DNA from: Candidatus Woesearchaeota archaeon | GTDB taxonomy: Archaea > Nanobdellota > Nanobdellia > UBA10117 > ARS21 | Reading direction: 5' to 3' | NCBI GenBank assembly: GCA_018698915.1 | Contig: JABIPN010000005.1 | Coordinates: forward strand, 1 to 44,132 | DNA length: 44,132 nucleotides | Part shown: piece after piece, positions 1 through 8,809 of the stretch | Numbering within the stretch: the stretch's first letter is position 1 | Layout of the letters: the number at the start of each line of letters is the position of its first letter | The notes under the pieces: model-generated | What the model saw: the letters and a program-made list of their open reading frames with translations, nothing else | Told to the model about the DNA's origin: nothing | Database searches by the model: none | Made by a program: the position numbers and the translations under genes

Positions 1-1
1 T

Positions 2-166
2 AAACTTGTTCAAGAAGCAGATAATTTTACAATGTATGTTAAATCTCCTCCAGTTGATGGGAAAGCAAATGCTGAATTAATTAAATTCTTCAGAAAGAAA
101 TTTGGTGTAGCTGTAGCTATTGTTCGTGGTAAAACTTCTCGCAGAAAAATTCTTAGAATTAAATAG
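2..166 (+). CDS. DUF167/YggU-family protein, C-terminal part (5' truncated by window edge)
   Basis: Frame 2 reads KLVQEADNFTMYVKSPPVDGKANAELIKFFRKKFGVAVAIVRGKTSRRKILRIK*; the PPVDGKAN...G.tSR.K motif is typical of DUF167. Confidence 0.8.
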   Translation, partial: KLVQEADNFTMYVKSPPVDGKANAELIKFFRKKFGVAVAIVRGKTSRRKILRIK

Positions 167-1373
167 TTCTATTTTTGATTTCGTTTTTGACTTGTTTTAA
201 GAAATCTGGCATCTTGACACCGAACTTTGGTTTTGAACCTCTTGGTCGAACTGCAAGAGTTTTGTTTGCTTTTTCTTTTCCACCAATTACAATTATGTAT
301 GGAACTTTTTGCTTTTCTGCATCTCGAACCTTTAGTTGAACTGTTTCTGAACGATAATCTCCTTCAACACGGATTCCTGCTGCTCTGATTTTTTGTTCGA
401 TTGTTCTTGTATACTTTTCCATTTCATCATTGAAGCTGATGACTTTTACTTGAGTTGGAGATAACCAAGTCGGGAATGCGCCATTGTAGTGTTCAATTAA
501 AATTCCAAACATTCTTTCTAATGAACCTAAAAGCGCTCGATGAATTATAATTGGGTGTTCTTTCTTATCTGCCTTGTTTGTGTAAGTTGCATTCAATCTT
601 GGTCCTAAATTGAAGTCTAATTGGATTGTTGCAAGTTGCCATGATTTTTTGTTTGCGTCTTCAACATGGAAATCAATCTTTGGTCCATAGAATGCTCCGT
701 CACCTTTGTTGATTGAGAATTTTAGTCTGTTCTTCTTCATAACTTCACCAAGAATTTCTTCAGCACGATTCCAAGTATCAATATTCCCAACATATTTTGT
801 TGGTCTGGTTGAGAGTTCAACTCTTACTTTCTTGAAACCTATCACTGCATAAACTTGTTTTACAAGTTTAACTAAATTTGAAAGTTCTTGATCTAACGAA
901 TTAACATCGCAAAAAATGTGGGCATCATCTTGTGTAATCATTCTGACTCTTGATAATCCTGTTAGTGCTCCTGACGCTTCATCACGATAAACTGTTGCAA
1001 ATTCTGCATAACGTTTTGGTAAATCTTTGTATGAATGTGATTCTTGTTTGAAAATCATTGTGTGAAGTGGACAAGACATTGGTTTTACAGCCAACTTTTC
1101 ATTTCCTGACTTTGTTAAAAACATATCATCTCTATAATTATCCCAGTGTCCAGATTTTTTGAATAGTGCAATTTTTGCAAGATGTGGAGTTCTTACAAAT
1201 TTGTAATCATTTTTGTTTAGTAAATCTCGGAGAAAATTCTGAAGTTCATTTATTACAACTTCACCTTGCCATGGAAATAAAGGTAATCCTGAACCAATTA
1301 ATTCAGATTGTTGATATAGATTTAACTTTGGCCCAATAACTCGATGGTCATTATGTCTTAACTTCTCCGCCAT
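159..1373 (-). CDS. thrS: Threonyl-tRNA synthetase, catalytic + anticodon-binding domains only
   Basis: Class II aaRS motifs (VYRDEASGALTGLSRVRMITQDDAHIFC, KPMSCPLH) plus C-terminal anticodon-binding domain; 404 aa with no TGS or editing domain at the N-terminus. Confidence 0.93.
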   Translation of the reverse strand: MAEKLRHNDHRVIGPKLNLYQQSELIGSGLPLFPWQGEVVINELQNFLRDLLNKNDYKFVRTPHLAKIALFKKSGHWDNYRDDMFLTKSGNEKLAVKPMSCPLHTMIFKQESHSYKDLPKRYAEFATVYRDEASGALTGLSRVRMITQDDAHIFCDVNSLDQELSNLVKLVKQVYAVIGFKKVRVELSTRPTKYVGNIDTWNRAEEILGEVMKKNRLKFSINKGDGAFYGPKIDFHVEDANKKSWQLATIQLDFNLGPRLNATYTNKADKKEHPIIIHRALLGSLERMFGILIEHYNGAFPTWLSPTQVKVISFNDEMEKYTRTIEQKIRAAGIRVEGDYRSETVQLKVRDAEKQKVPYIIVIGGKEKANKTLAVRPRGSKPKFGVKMPDFLKQVKNEIKNRTI

Positions 1374-1421
1374 GATAGTTTTTTCATCTTAAAGTATAAA
1401 AAAGAATTGGTTTGAGTATAA

Positions 1422-1445
1422 GGACGGTGATAGTCTACACCGCCC
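1422..1445 (-). terminator. GC-rich stem-loop downstream of the MC1 gene
   Basis: Minus strand GGGCGGTG-TAGACTAT-CACCGTCC: 8-bp stem with one G-U pair, 10 nt past the MC1 stop codon, followed by a T-rich tract (TTCTTTTTTATAC). Confidence 0.5.
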
Positions 1446-1454
1446 GAGGTTGTC

Positions 1455-1727
1455 TTACAAATGTCTTATACCTTTCTTTCGGACTTGCGCCCTCCAGATT
1501 TCGGCAGGCATCCAGTCTGGTGCATTCGAAGGTGCGGAGGTTTTTACACGCTTACCTTCAAAGAGGTGAAGCTTTTTTGTACCTCGCTCTCTAAGCGTAA
1601 TGCTAGTAAATCCTCGGGTTGCGGCCTTCAGCGCAGCCTGTCTAGGTTGCCGTCCAGTAAAGACATGACTTGTGTCTCTATTGTTTTCCTGCAATACAAA
1701 GTATCGCATAGCGCCTGCTTTTGCCAT
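1455..1727 (-). CDS. MC1-family non-histone chromosomal protein
   Basis: MRYFVLQENNRDTSHVFTGRQPRQAALKAATRGFTSITLRERGTKKLHLFEGKR...APDWMPAEIW matches the MC1 pattern (FTGkQPRQAALKAA, LRERGTKKvHvF, PxWMP). Confidence 0.93.
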   Translation of the reverse strand: MAKAGAMRYFVLQENNRDTSHVFTGRQPRQAALKAATRGFTSITLRERGTKKLHLFEGKRVKTSAPSNAPDWMPAEIWRAQVRKKGIRHL

Positions 1728-1773
1728 GGTGTTTTAGACCGTCTATAATATTTAAGGGCTTCGATGGTCGATT

Positions 1774-2406
1774 TTACTTAAACATCTCTCCTGTTTCTGT
1801 GCTCCATAGAATTAAATCAATATGTCCCATACTCATTTCATTGTTTTTACAGAAGATTTTCATGGTATTTTCGATCTCAAAATACTTTTTTGGAGTCAGA
1901 GTTTTGGGAATTTCTTCAATTAAGCCCATATTTATCAGATTTTTTAGAATGTGACGATCCAGAATTGCTAAATCTCTTCCATGTCCAATATTTCTCAGAT
2001 AATGAGATGCTTCTTTGTATCCTAACCCTTTGAAAGTTTGAACTATTTTGTGTCTTAGCTCTTCAATATTGTCAAAATCAAAATCAAAATTCTGAAATTT
2101 TTCTCTTGCTTCAACGATTCGCTTGGCTTTCGTAATATGAAAACGAATGCTCTTTAAATGTGGTTCTAGTTGTTCAGGATTTCCGTTGAGAAGTAAGTCG
2201 TGTTCTGTTAGTAGCTTTATTGATTGATCTGCTGCACGCGCTTTTGATTGTGGAGTTAGTAAACAAAAAGCAAGTTCTTCAAAGAGTTGATCTCTGTTTT
2301 TTGTATCAATTTCATCATATTTTTCCAGATGTTTATCTATTTTTTCCTTACTTTCTTGAAATCGTTGTATAAATCGTGCTTGATATATTTCTGGAGAAGC
2401 TTGCAT
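1774..2406 (-). CDS. N-glycosylase/DNA lyase, archaeal Ogg2-type 8-oxoguanine DNA glycosylase
   Basis: 210 aa HhH-GPD-type protein; FEELAFCLLTPQSKA, FKGLGYKEASHYLRNIG, LAILDRHILKNL match Ogg2. Confidence 0.87.
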   Translation of the reverse strand: MQASPEIYQARFIQRFQESKEKIDKHLEKYDEIDTKNRDQLFEELAFCLLTPQSKARAADQSIKLLTEHDLLLNGNPEQLEPHLKSIRFHITKAKRIVEAREKFQNFDFDFDNIEELRHKIVQTFKGLGYKEASHYLRNIGHGRDLAILDRHILKNLINMGLIEEIPKTLTPKKYFEIENTMKIFCKNNEMSMGHIDLILWSTETGEMFK

Positions 2407-2419
2407 AGTTAACTTTTGG

Positions 2420-2848
2420 ATGAAAACTTATAAGCTGTTCAATCGAAGTTCTTATAAATTAACTCCCGTTAAGTCGGGCATGTTAAAACACCCACAAGAA
2501 ATTGAGGCAGTTTATATTATTCCTGCTATTCGAAAGTGTCTAACTTTGGAACTTTTGAACGAACATAAATTAACTCAAAAGGAGATTGCTGAGTTAATAG
2601 GGATAACTGAAGCAGCAGTTTCTCAATATAAGAAAGAAAAGCGAGGCAAACTTGTTGAGTTGCCTGAGCATGTTGTTTCTGAATTGAAAATTAGTGCTGA
2701 AAAGATTAAGGCTGGAGAAGTATCTGTTTTTGCTGAAACTCAAAGATTACTGAGAGAAATTCGGAATGATTTGACAATTTGTAAAATCCATCAAATCCTG
2801 GATGAAAACGTTCCGATGGATTGTGGAGTTTGCGTGGAGCATCTATAA
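2420..2848 (+). CDS. HTH (XRE-like) transcriptional regulator with C-terminal Cys/His motif
   Basis: LTQKEIAELIGITEAAVSQYKKEKRG helix-turn-helix; C-terminal ICKIHQILDENVPMDCGVCVEHL; ends 1 bp before the iscS ATG. Confidence 0.8.
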   Translation: MKTYKLFNRSSYKLTPVKSGMLKHPQEIEAVYIIPAIRKCLTLELLNEHKLTQKEIAELIGITEAAVSQYKKEKRGKLVELPEHVVSELKISAEKIKAGEVSVFAETQRLLREIRNDLTICKIHQILDENVPMDCGVCVEHL

Positions 2849-2849
2849 A

Positions 2850-4019
2850 ATGGAAACATATTTTGATCATGCTGCAACAACCTATGTAAGACCTGAAGTA
2901 ACTCAAATTATGAGCAAATATCTTGAAGATGAATATGGTAATCCTGGAAGTTTTCACTACAAAGGTTTGAAAGCTAAACTGGCTTTGAGCGAGGCACGGG
3001 AAAAGATTGCCAAGCTAATTGGTTGTAATTCTAGTGAAATTATATTTACAGGTGGTGGAACGGAAAGTTGCAATCTTGCAATTAAAGGTTTGGTAAAAGC
3101 TAAGAAAAAGGGTCATATTATTACTTCTTCAATCGAACATCATGCAGTTACTGACACTTGTGATTATCTTGAAAGACACGAGGGCTTTGAGGTTACTTAT
3201 GTTGATGTTGATAAAGATGGAATTGTTGATGTTGATAAAGTTCGAGAAGCTGTAAGAGATGATACAATTTTGATTTCAATCATGTATGCAAATAATGAGA
3301 TTGGAACAATTCAACCAATTGAAGCGATTTCCAAGATTGCAAAAGAAAAAGGAATTCTATTCCACACTGATGCATGTCAAGCTTCAGGAAGTTTGGATAT
3401 TGATGTCCGAAATATTGGTGTTGATATGATGACTCTGAATGCAAGTAAGATTTATGGTCCAAAGGGCGTTGGGCTTCTATATGTTCGAAAAGGAATTCGG
3501 TTGGTTCCTTTAATTCATGGTGGCGGTCAGGAGAAAAATAGACGAAGCGGTACTGAAAATGTTCCAGGGATTATTGGTTTTGCTGAGGCTCTGGAATTGG
3601 CTCAGGCTGAAAAGGATAAAGAAAGTGCGCGGTTGGTAGAACTTCGGGATTATTTGATTAAACGAGTTGATGATGAAATTCCTGAATCTTGGTTGAATGG
3701 TCATCCTACTAATAGGTTGGCAAACAATGCAAATATCACTTTTTTGAATGTAGAAGGAGAAGCAGTTATTTTGCTAATGAATGAACATGAGATTTATGTA
3801 TCGAGCGGAAGTGCTTGTACTTCTAAGACACTTGATCCTTCTCACGTAATTGTTGCAATGGGCATGCCTTATGAGGCAGCTCACGGAAGCATTAGATTCA
3901 CTTTAGGTAAACGAAATACTAAGAAAGATGTTGATAAGTTGATGGAAGTTTTGCCAGACATTATTGAAAAACTTCGAGGAATTTCACCAGTTCATTTAAA
4001 AATGGAGGAAATAAGATGA
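2850..4019 (+). CDS. iscS: Cysteine desulfurase (IscS/NifS)
   Basis: METYFDHAATTYVRPEV..., SSIEHHAV, HTDACQASG, NASKIYGPKGVG, SSGSACTS; start taken at 2850 rather than the ORF-track 2802. Confidence 0.95.
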   Translation: METYFDHAATTYVRPEVTQIMSKYLEDEYGNPGSFHYKGLKAKLALSEAREKIAKLIGCNSSEIIFTGGGTESCNLAIKGLVKAKKKGHIITSSIEHHAVTDTCDYLERHEGFEVTYVDVDKDGIVDVDKVREAVRDDTILISIMYANNEIGTIQPIEAISKIAKEKGILFHTDACQASGSLDIDVRNIGVDMMTLNASKIYGPKGVGLLYVRKGIRLVPLIHGGGQEKNRRSGTENVPGIIGFAEALELAQAEKDKESARLVELRDYLIKRVDDEIPESWLNGHPTNRLANNANITFLNVEGEAVILLMNEHEIYVSSGSACTSKTLDPSHVIVAMGMPYEAAHGSIRFTLGKRNTKKDVDKLMEVLPDIIEKLRGISPVHLKMEEIR

Positions 4020-4693
4020 TAGACGTTAAAGCAGCAGTGCATCCTGATGTAAAGGCAAAGGTTGATGCTAAATCTTGGTTCTATACTGACAAAGTTAGAG
4101 ACCATTTCTTCAATCCGAAGAATATTTTGAAAACTCAAAAAGAAGCTTCTGACTACGATGCTGTATCTCATGGTGTTGGTGAAGTTGGTAGTCCAGCTTG
4201 CGGAGATATGATGAAGATTTGGATTAAAGTTGATTCTGACTCTGATAAAATCAAAGAATGTAAATGGCAGACTTTTGGTTGTGCTAGCGCAATTGCAAGT
4301 ACTTCTATAATGTCTGAGATGGTTGTTGAGAAGGGCGGTATGACTATTACTCAAGCTCTTGAGTTAAAACCTCAGGATATTGTTGAAAGATTGCACGGTT
4401 TACCTGCAAGAAAATTCCACTGTTCAGTTCTTGGTGACAAAGCACTTCGGGCAGCAATAAATAATTACTTCTTTAAGTCAGATCAAAAAGATAGAATGAT
4501 TATTTCGAAAGGTGCTGAAATCGTTGACAAGATTTTGAAGATTACTGACAAAGATATTGAAGAATGTGTTCTTGAAGGTGCTCATGATTTTGAGGCGGTT
4601 CAAAAGAAAACAAAAGTTGGTGTTCAAGATAAAACTTGTATCCCTCGAGTAAAGGAATTGATCGAGTTTTATAAGGACAAATATTACGGTTAA
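4016..4693 (+). CDS. iscU: IscU/NifU-type Fe-S scaffold with C-terminal BFD-like extension
   Basis: GSPACGDMMKIWIKV..., CKWQTFGCASAIASTSIMSE, KFHCSVLG; overlaps the end of iscS by 4 bp. Confidence 0.92.
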   Translation: MIDVKAAVHPDVKAKVDAKSWFYTDKVRDHFFNPKNILKTQKEASDYDAVSHGVGEVGSPACGDMMKIWIKVDSDSDKIKECKWQTFGCASAIASTSIMSEMVVEKGGMTITQALELKPQDIVERLHGLPARKFHCSVLGDKALRAAINNYFFKSDQKDRMIISKGAEIVDKILKITDKDIEECVLEGAHDFEAVQKKTKVGVQDKTCIPRVKELIEFYKDKYYG

Positions 4694-4833
4694 TTGATTG
4701 CGTGTTTAGTTATTTCCAAATTGCAACTTTTGTTCTTTGTACACCAGGCTTCGCATTTACTTGCTAACTCTTTTGTTTTATATTTGAATCCACATGCTCC
4801 GCAAATGTTGAGTTTTCCTACTTTCTTTACCAT
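4690..4833 (-). CDS. Small Cys-rich (probable zinc-binding) protein
   Basis: 47 aa MVKKVGKLNICGACGFKYKTKELASKCEAWCTKNKSCNLEITKHAIN; CxxC plus C-x3-C-x5-C. Confidence 0.7.
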   Translation of the reverse strand: MVKKVGKLNICGACGFKYKTKELASKCEAWCTKNKSCNLEITKHAIN

Positions 4834-4874
4834 GTGATTATTTATCTTAGCATCTACAAAAAAAGTTGTTATTT

Positions 4875-5402
4875 CTAAAGCGTCTCTTCTCCAGGTTTCC
4901 ATTCAACAGGGCAAAGTCCACCATTCTTTAGTGCTTCTAAAACTCTTATTGTTTCTTCAACTGAACGTCCAACATCTAAATCAGAAATTAATGAGTATCT
5001 TAGAACTCCTTCGGGATCAAGTATGAATGTTCCCCGATATGCAATTCCTTCATCTTCCTTTAGAACTCCGAATAATCTTGATACTTTATGAGTTGTATCT
5101 GCGATTACAGGAAATTTTACTTCAGGTAACTCTTTCTGGAACCAAGCCTTATGTGAGTGAACTGAATCCGTACTTGCTCCGATCACTTGCGCACCGAGTT
5201 CGTTAAATTTGCTTTCATATTTTGCAAAGGATCTTATTTCAGTTGGACAGATAAATGTAAAGTCTAAGGGGTAAAAAAACAATACTGTCCATTTTCCATT
5301 ATTGTTTGAGAATTTGAATTTCTTAAATTCTCCATTTTCATAAATATCAGCTTCAAAGTCTGGTGCTTTTTGTCCCAATGATATTGTATTTTGATTTTCC
5401 AT
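4875..5402 (-). CDS. Peroxiredoxin, AhpC/TSA family
   Basis: VLFFYPLDFTFICPTEI peroxidatic Cys; C-terminal GGLCPVEWKPGEE. Confidence 0.95.
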   Translation of the reverse strand: MENQNTISLGQKAPDFEADIYENGEFKKFKFSNNNGKWTVLFFYPLDFTFICPTEIRSFAKYESKFNELGAQVIGASTDSVHSHKAWFQKELPEVKFPVIADTTHKVSRLFGVLKEDEGIAYRGTFILDPEGVLRYSLISDLDVGRSVEETIRVLEALKNGGLCPVEWKPGEETL

Positions 5403-5448
5403 AATCAGTGTTTAGAATCATATTTTTAAAAGTTACGAGTCGATGAAA

Positions 5449-5832
5449 TTAATAAAGTCCTGCCATTTCGAGTTCTTCAAAGAATTCTTCACCTTCAAGT
5501 ATTCCTTCTTCTCTGAAATCTTCTTCTCGTTCTTCAGGCATTCCTTCAGAGAAGCAACTACAAGGATCATGAGGCATATCGATTTCATCCAACTCTTTTA
5601 CTATGCAACTTTCTTCAAAGTTTGACTCGTGAGTATAACAATTAAGTTCTCCAGATTCTTCATCTTGAAGTAACCAACCTGAACCTGGCGGAAATTCATC
5701 ACCTCTGTTTTCAATCTTGTAAAACTCACCTGTTGGAGCAACATTAATTACTAAAAATAAAAGCACTAATACAACGATTCCAATAATTGCATATTTTGTG
5801 ATATCATTTTTTGACTTTCGTCGCCGTACCAT
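5449..5832 (-). CDS. Single-pass membrane protein with acidic C-terminal domain, unknown function
   Basis: One hydrophobic segment (YAIIGIVVLVLLFLVINVA) followed by a Glu-rich tail with four Cys. Confidence 0.6.
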   Translation of the reverse strand: MVRRRKSKNDITKYAIIGIVVLVLLFLVINVAPTGEFYKIENRGDEFPPGSGWLLQDEESGELNCYTHESNFEESCIVKELDEIDMPHDPCSCFSEGMPEEREEDFREEGILEGEEFFEELEMAGLY

Positions 5833-5872
5833 CTAAATTTATTACTGAACTCCTATTTAAACATTTCCGCAA

Positions 5873-6499
5873 TTATTTAGTTAGTCCGTTTTTTGGACAA
5901 ATATTATCAAAGGAACAGTTCTTACAGTTTGGATTTCTTGCATCGCAAACTGCTCGGCCATGTTCAATTAACATGTAGGAAACGTTTGGCCATTTCTCTT
6001 TCGGATACATGTTAATTAAATCTTGTTCTATTTTATTTGGATCGGTATTTTTTGTTAATCCTAAACGATATGAAACTCTCTTGACGTGAGTGTCAACTGG
6101 AATTCCAGAAATTGTGTTGTGTGCTTCCCACATTACAATGTTTGCAACTTTTCTTGCTACACCTCGAAGTTCAAGTAAATCTTCCATTTTATCTGGAACT
6201 TTTCCTCCAAATCTATCAAGAATTATTTGAGAAGTTTCTTTTAGATATCTGGCTTTTGCGCGATAGAATCCTGTTGAGTAAACTAGCTTTTCCAATTCTT
6301 TAATGTCTGCATTCGCGAATGCTTTTGGAGTTCGATATTTTTTGAAAAGTTCTTTTGTAACTTTGTTTACTTGCTTGTCAGTACATTGCGCTGAAAGTAT
6401 AACTGCGATTAATCTTTCAAATGGTGTTCGTCCACTCAAGAAAGGTCCGCCTTTGTAAAGTCTTTCAAGCTCGTTTAGAATTTTATGATTTCTATCCAT
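5873..6499 (-). CDS. nth: Endonuclease III
   Basis: HhH (LLELRGVARKVANIV), VDTHVKRVSYRLGL, C-x6-C-x2-C-x5-C 4Fe-4S motif (CDARNPNCKNCSFDNIC); start at MDRNHK. Confidence 0.95.
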   Translation of the reverse strand: MDRNHKILNELERLYKGGPFLSGRTPFERLIAVILSAQCTDKQVNKVTKELFKKYRTPKAFANADIKELEKLVYSTGFYRAKARYLKETSQIILDRFGGKVPDKMEDLLELRGVARKVANIVMWEAHNTISGIPVDTHVKRVSYRLGLTKNTDPNKIEQDLINMYPKEKWPNVSYMLIEHGRAVCDARNPNCKNCSFDNICPKNGLTK

Positions 6500-7193
6500 A
6501 TCTTTCAGTTTTGATATTGTCGCTATCAATTCCCAATTCTTCCAAATATCCAACAACATTGGTTACATATTCTGGAGGTCCACAAACAAAGAACAATCCT
6601 TTTTTTGTTGGAAGATTTTCTTTTAAATATTCTAGTGTTATCCGTCCTTTGGTTCTTTTTGAATTCTTGTCTCGAGTTGTTAGTATTTTGCAAGTGATTT
6701 TGTTTTTCTGAGTCAGTTCATCAAATTGTTTTATATTGATTAGATCTTCATCAGTTTTATCACAATAAATTAAATGTGATTTTATGTTTTTCTGTAGTGC
6801 GTATTCCATTATTCCGATCAGTGGTGCAACGCCAGTTCCAGCACCAAGAAGTGTTACTTCGTTTATTTTGTCTTTATCTGAAAGAGTGAAACGTCCGTAA
6901 GGGCCTTGAACTTCGATCTCTTCGTGCTCTTCAAGTTGATCTAAATACTGGCTGAACTTACTGTCTGGAATTATTTTTGCGATAATTTGTATTTCGAACT
7001 TATCGTTTGGTGCATTTGTAATTGAATATGCGCGAGTTGGAATAAGTTTATCAAATCTCTCTGAATCAATTTTAAGCATTACAAATTGGCCTGCTTTGAA
7101 AGGCATGTTTTTGTCCAATTCTAGAATTAACCTTTTTATATCAGAAGTTTCTTTAATTATTTCTCGAATTACTGCTTTGACCATGTTAACCAT
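6492..7193 (-). CDS. FAD/NAD(P)-binding oxidoreductase, ferredoxin-NADP reductase-like
   Basis: FKAGQFVMLKI, TRAYSITNAP, GPYGRFTL, LLGAGTGVAPLIGIM, FFVCGPPEYV. Confidence 0.88.
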   Translation of the reverse strand: MVNMVKAVIREIIKETSDIKRLILELDKNMPFKAGQFVMLKIDSERFDKLIPTRAYSITNAPNDKFEIQIIAKIIPDSKFSQYLDQLEEHEEIEVQGPYGRFTLSDKDKINEVTLLGAGTGVAPLIGIMEYALQKNIKSHLIYCDKTDEDLINIKQFDELTQKNKITCKILTTRDKNSKRTKGRITLEYLKENLPTKKGLFFVCGPPEYVTNVVGYLEELGIDSDNIKTERYG

Positions 7194-7213
7194 TGGTAGA
7201 ATATAATTAAAAC

Positions 7214-7855
7214 TTATTGGATTGCTTGATAAATTTCTTTGTGAATCTCTTCTCGACTACACATTTCTCCATTGTTAGTACAATCGATTATGGTCCATTT
7301 GTCACTATCTTTTGCCAGAGATTCATAGCTTCTCAAGACTTCTTGCTGATAATTTTGATTCTCTTCATGGCCATCAAGTTCTTCTCGGTTATCCATGTTC
7401 GTTCTTGAGATATCTACAGGTACGCGTAAGAAAAGAACCGCATCAGATACTGGAACTCTTAGTTCATTATGTTCTAAATCAGTTAACCACTTGAAGAATT
7501 CTTCCCTTTCTTTTTCTGGGAGTTTTGCTTGCTGATAGGTAATATTTGATTCTATATATCTGTCACACAAAATGTAGTGTCCGCTTTCTAGGTGTCCCGT
7601 CATTTCATCTGCAACCATTCCTCGATCAAGTGCATAAAGAATGGAAGCTAATTTTGGGTGAACTTCAGTTGATTTTCCAAAATCTCCTTGTAGATATTGA
7701 GAAATCATTTTCCCGTAAATTGAATCATAATTTGGAAAGGAATATTTTATCACGTGGATTCCTTCTGCATTTAATCTTTCTTCCAAAAGTTTGGTTTGAG
7801 TTTCTTTTCCTGCGCCGTCAGTTCCGTCAATGACTATCAGCTTTCCTCGTTCCAC
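7214..7855 (-). CDS. tmk: Thymidylate kinase
   Basis: LIVIDGTDGAGKETQTKLL P-loop; DRYIESNITYQ; dTMP kinase length. Confidence 0.93.
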   Translation of the reverse strand: MERGKLIVIDGTDGAGKETQTKLLEERLNAEGIHVIKYSFPNYDSIYGKMISQYLQGDFGKSTEVHPKLASILYALDRGMVADEMTGHLESGHYILCDRYIESNITYQQAKLPEKEREEFFKWLTDLEHNELRVPVSDAVLFLRVPVDISRTNMDNREELDGHEENQNYQQEVLRSYESLAKDSDKWTIIDCTNNGEMCSREEIHKEIYQAIQ

Positions 7856-7939
7856 TACTTAATTTCTTCAATTTTCTATTTAAGCAATTGTTCATTTTAT
7901 TGGTTATATCTATTTAAATTTTGAAATTATAGTTTTCAA

Positions 7940-8809
7940 ATGAGATCTTATTTATCAATTGTTCGAGAGATTTTGGTTGCTGGTGACTACAAAGAAAATA
8001 GAACTGGAATTCCGACTTATTCTACTGCAGGTGCGACTTTTGAACATGATATGTCTCTTGGTTTTCCTTTATTAACTACAAAGAGTGTTCCTCTTAGATT
8101 GATTGCATCTGAACTTGAATTTTTCATTAAAGGTTTGACTGACAAAAAATGGCTACAGGATAGAAATAATCATATTTGGGATGAATGGTGTTGGCAGTTA
8201 AAGGTTCCTTACGGGCATGATAAAGAAACTCAACAAAAAATGTTTGAAGAGCGAGATCTTGGGCCAATCTATGGTTATCAGTGGAGAAATTTTGGTGCGG
8301 AGTACGATGGTTTTGATAAAGATTATTCTGAGAAAGGAATTGATCAACTTGAAAATTTAATTGGTGCTTTGAAAACAAATCCAAATGATCGTCGTATGAT
8401 TGTTTCTGCTTGGAATCCGAATCAAGTTGATGAGATGGCCCTACCTCCTTGTCACTATGGTTTCCAAGTTACAGTCACTGATGATAAATTAAATTTGATG
8501 TGGAATCAGCGATCAGTAGATACTGCTCTCGGTTTGCCTTTCAATATTGCAAGTTATGGTTTATTATTACATTTGCTTGCCAAGGAGACTGGATTTGGAG
8601 AGGGACGATTAGTTGGATTTCTAGGTGATACTCATATTTATGAAAATCATATCGAAGGTTTAGGAAAACAGCTTTCAAGAGTTCCTAAAGATTTACCTAA
8701 CATAGAAACTGAAAATTTTACTTCAATATTTGATTGGGAATATACTGATTCAAAAGTAATTGGTTATGAACCTCATGGTCAAATTAATTTTGGAAAACCT
8801 GCGATTTAA
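7940..8809 (+). CDS. thyA: Thymidylate synthase
   Basis: DRRMIVSAWNPNQVDEMALPPCHYGFQV active-site Cys, LMWNQRSVDTALGLPFNIASYGLL, GDTHIYENH. Confidence 0.97.
   Translation: MRSYLSIVREILVAGDYKENRTGIPTYSTAGATFEHDMSLGFPLLTTKSVPLRLIASELEFFIKGLTDKKWLQDRNNHIWDEWCWQLKVPYGHDKETQQKMFEERDLGPIYGYQWRNFGAEYDGFDKDYSEKGIDQLENLIGALKTNPNDRRMIVSAWNPNQVDEMALPPCHYGFQVTVTDDKLNLMWNQRSVDTALGLPFNIASYGLLLHLLAKETGFGEGRLVGFLGDTHIYENHIEGLGKQLSRVPKDLPNIETENFTSIFDWEYTDSKVIGYEPHGQINFGKPAI

Noticed and set aside
1461-1748. 95-aa plus-strand ORF over the MC1 gene
   Set aside because: The opposite strand encodes a clear MC1 homolog; this frame has no recognisable features.
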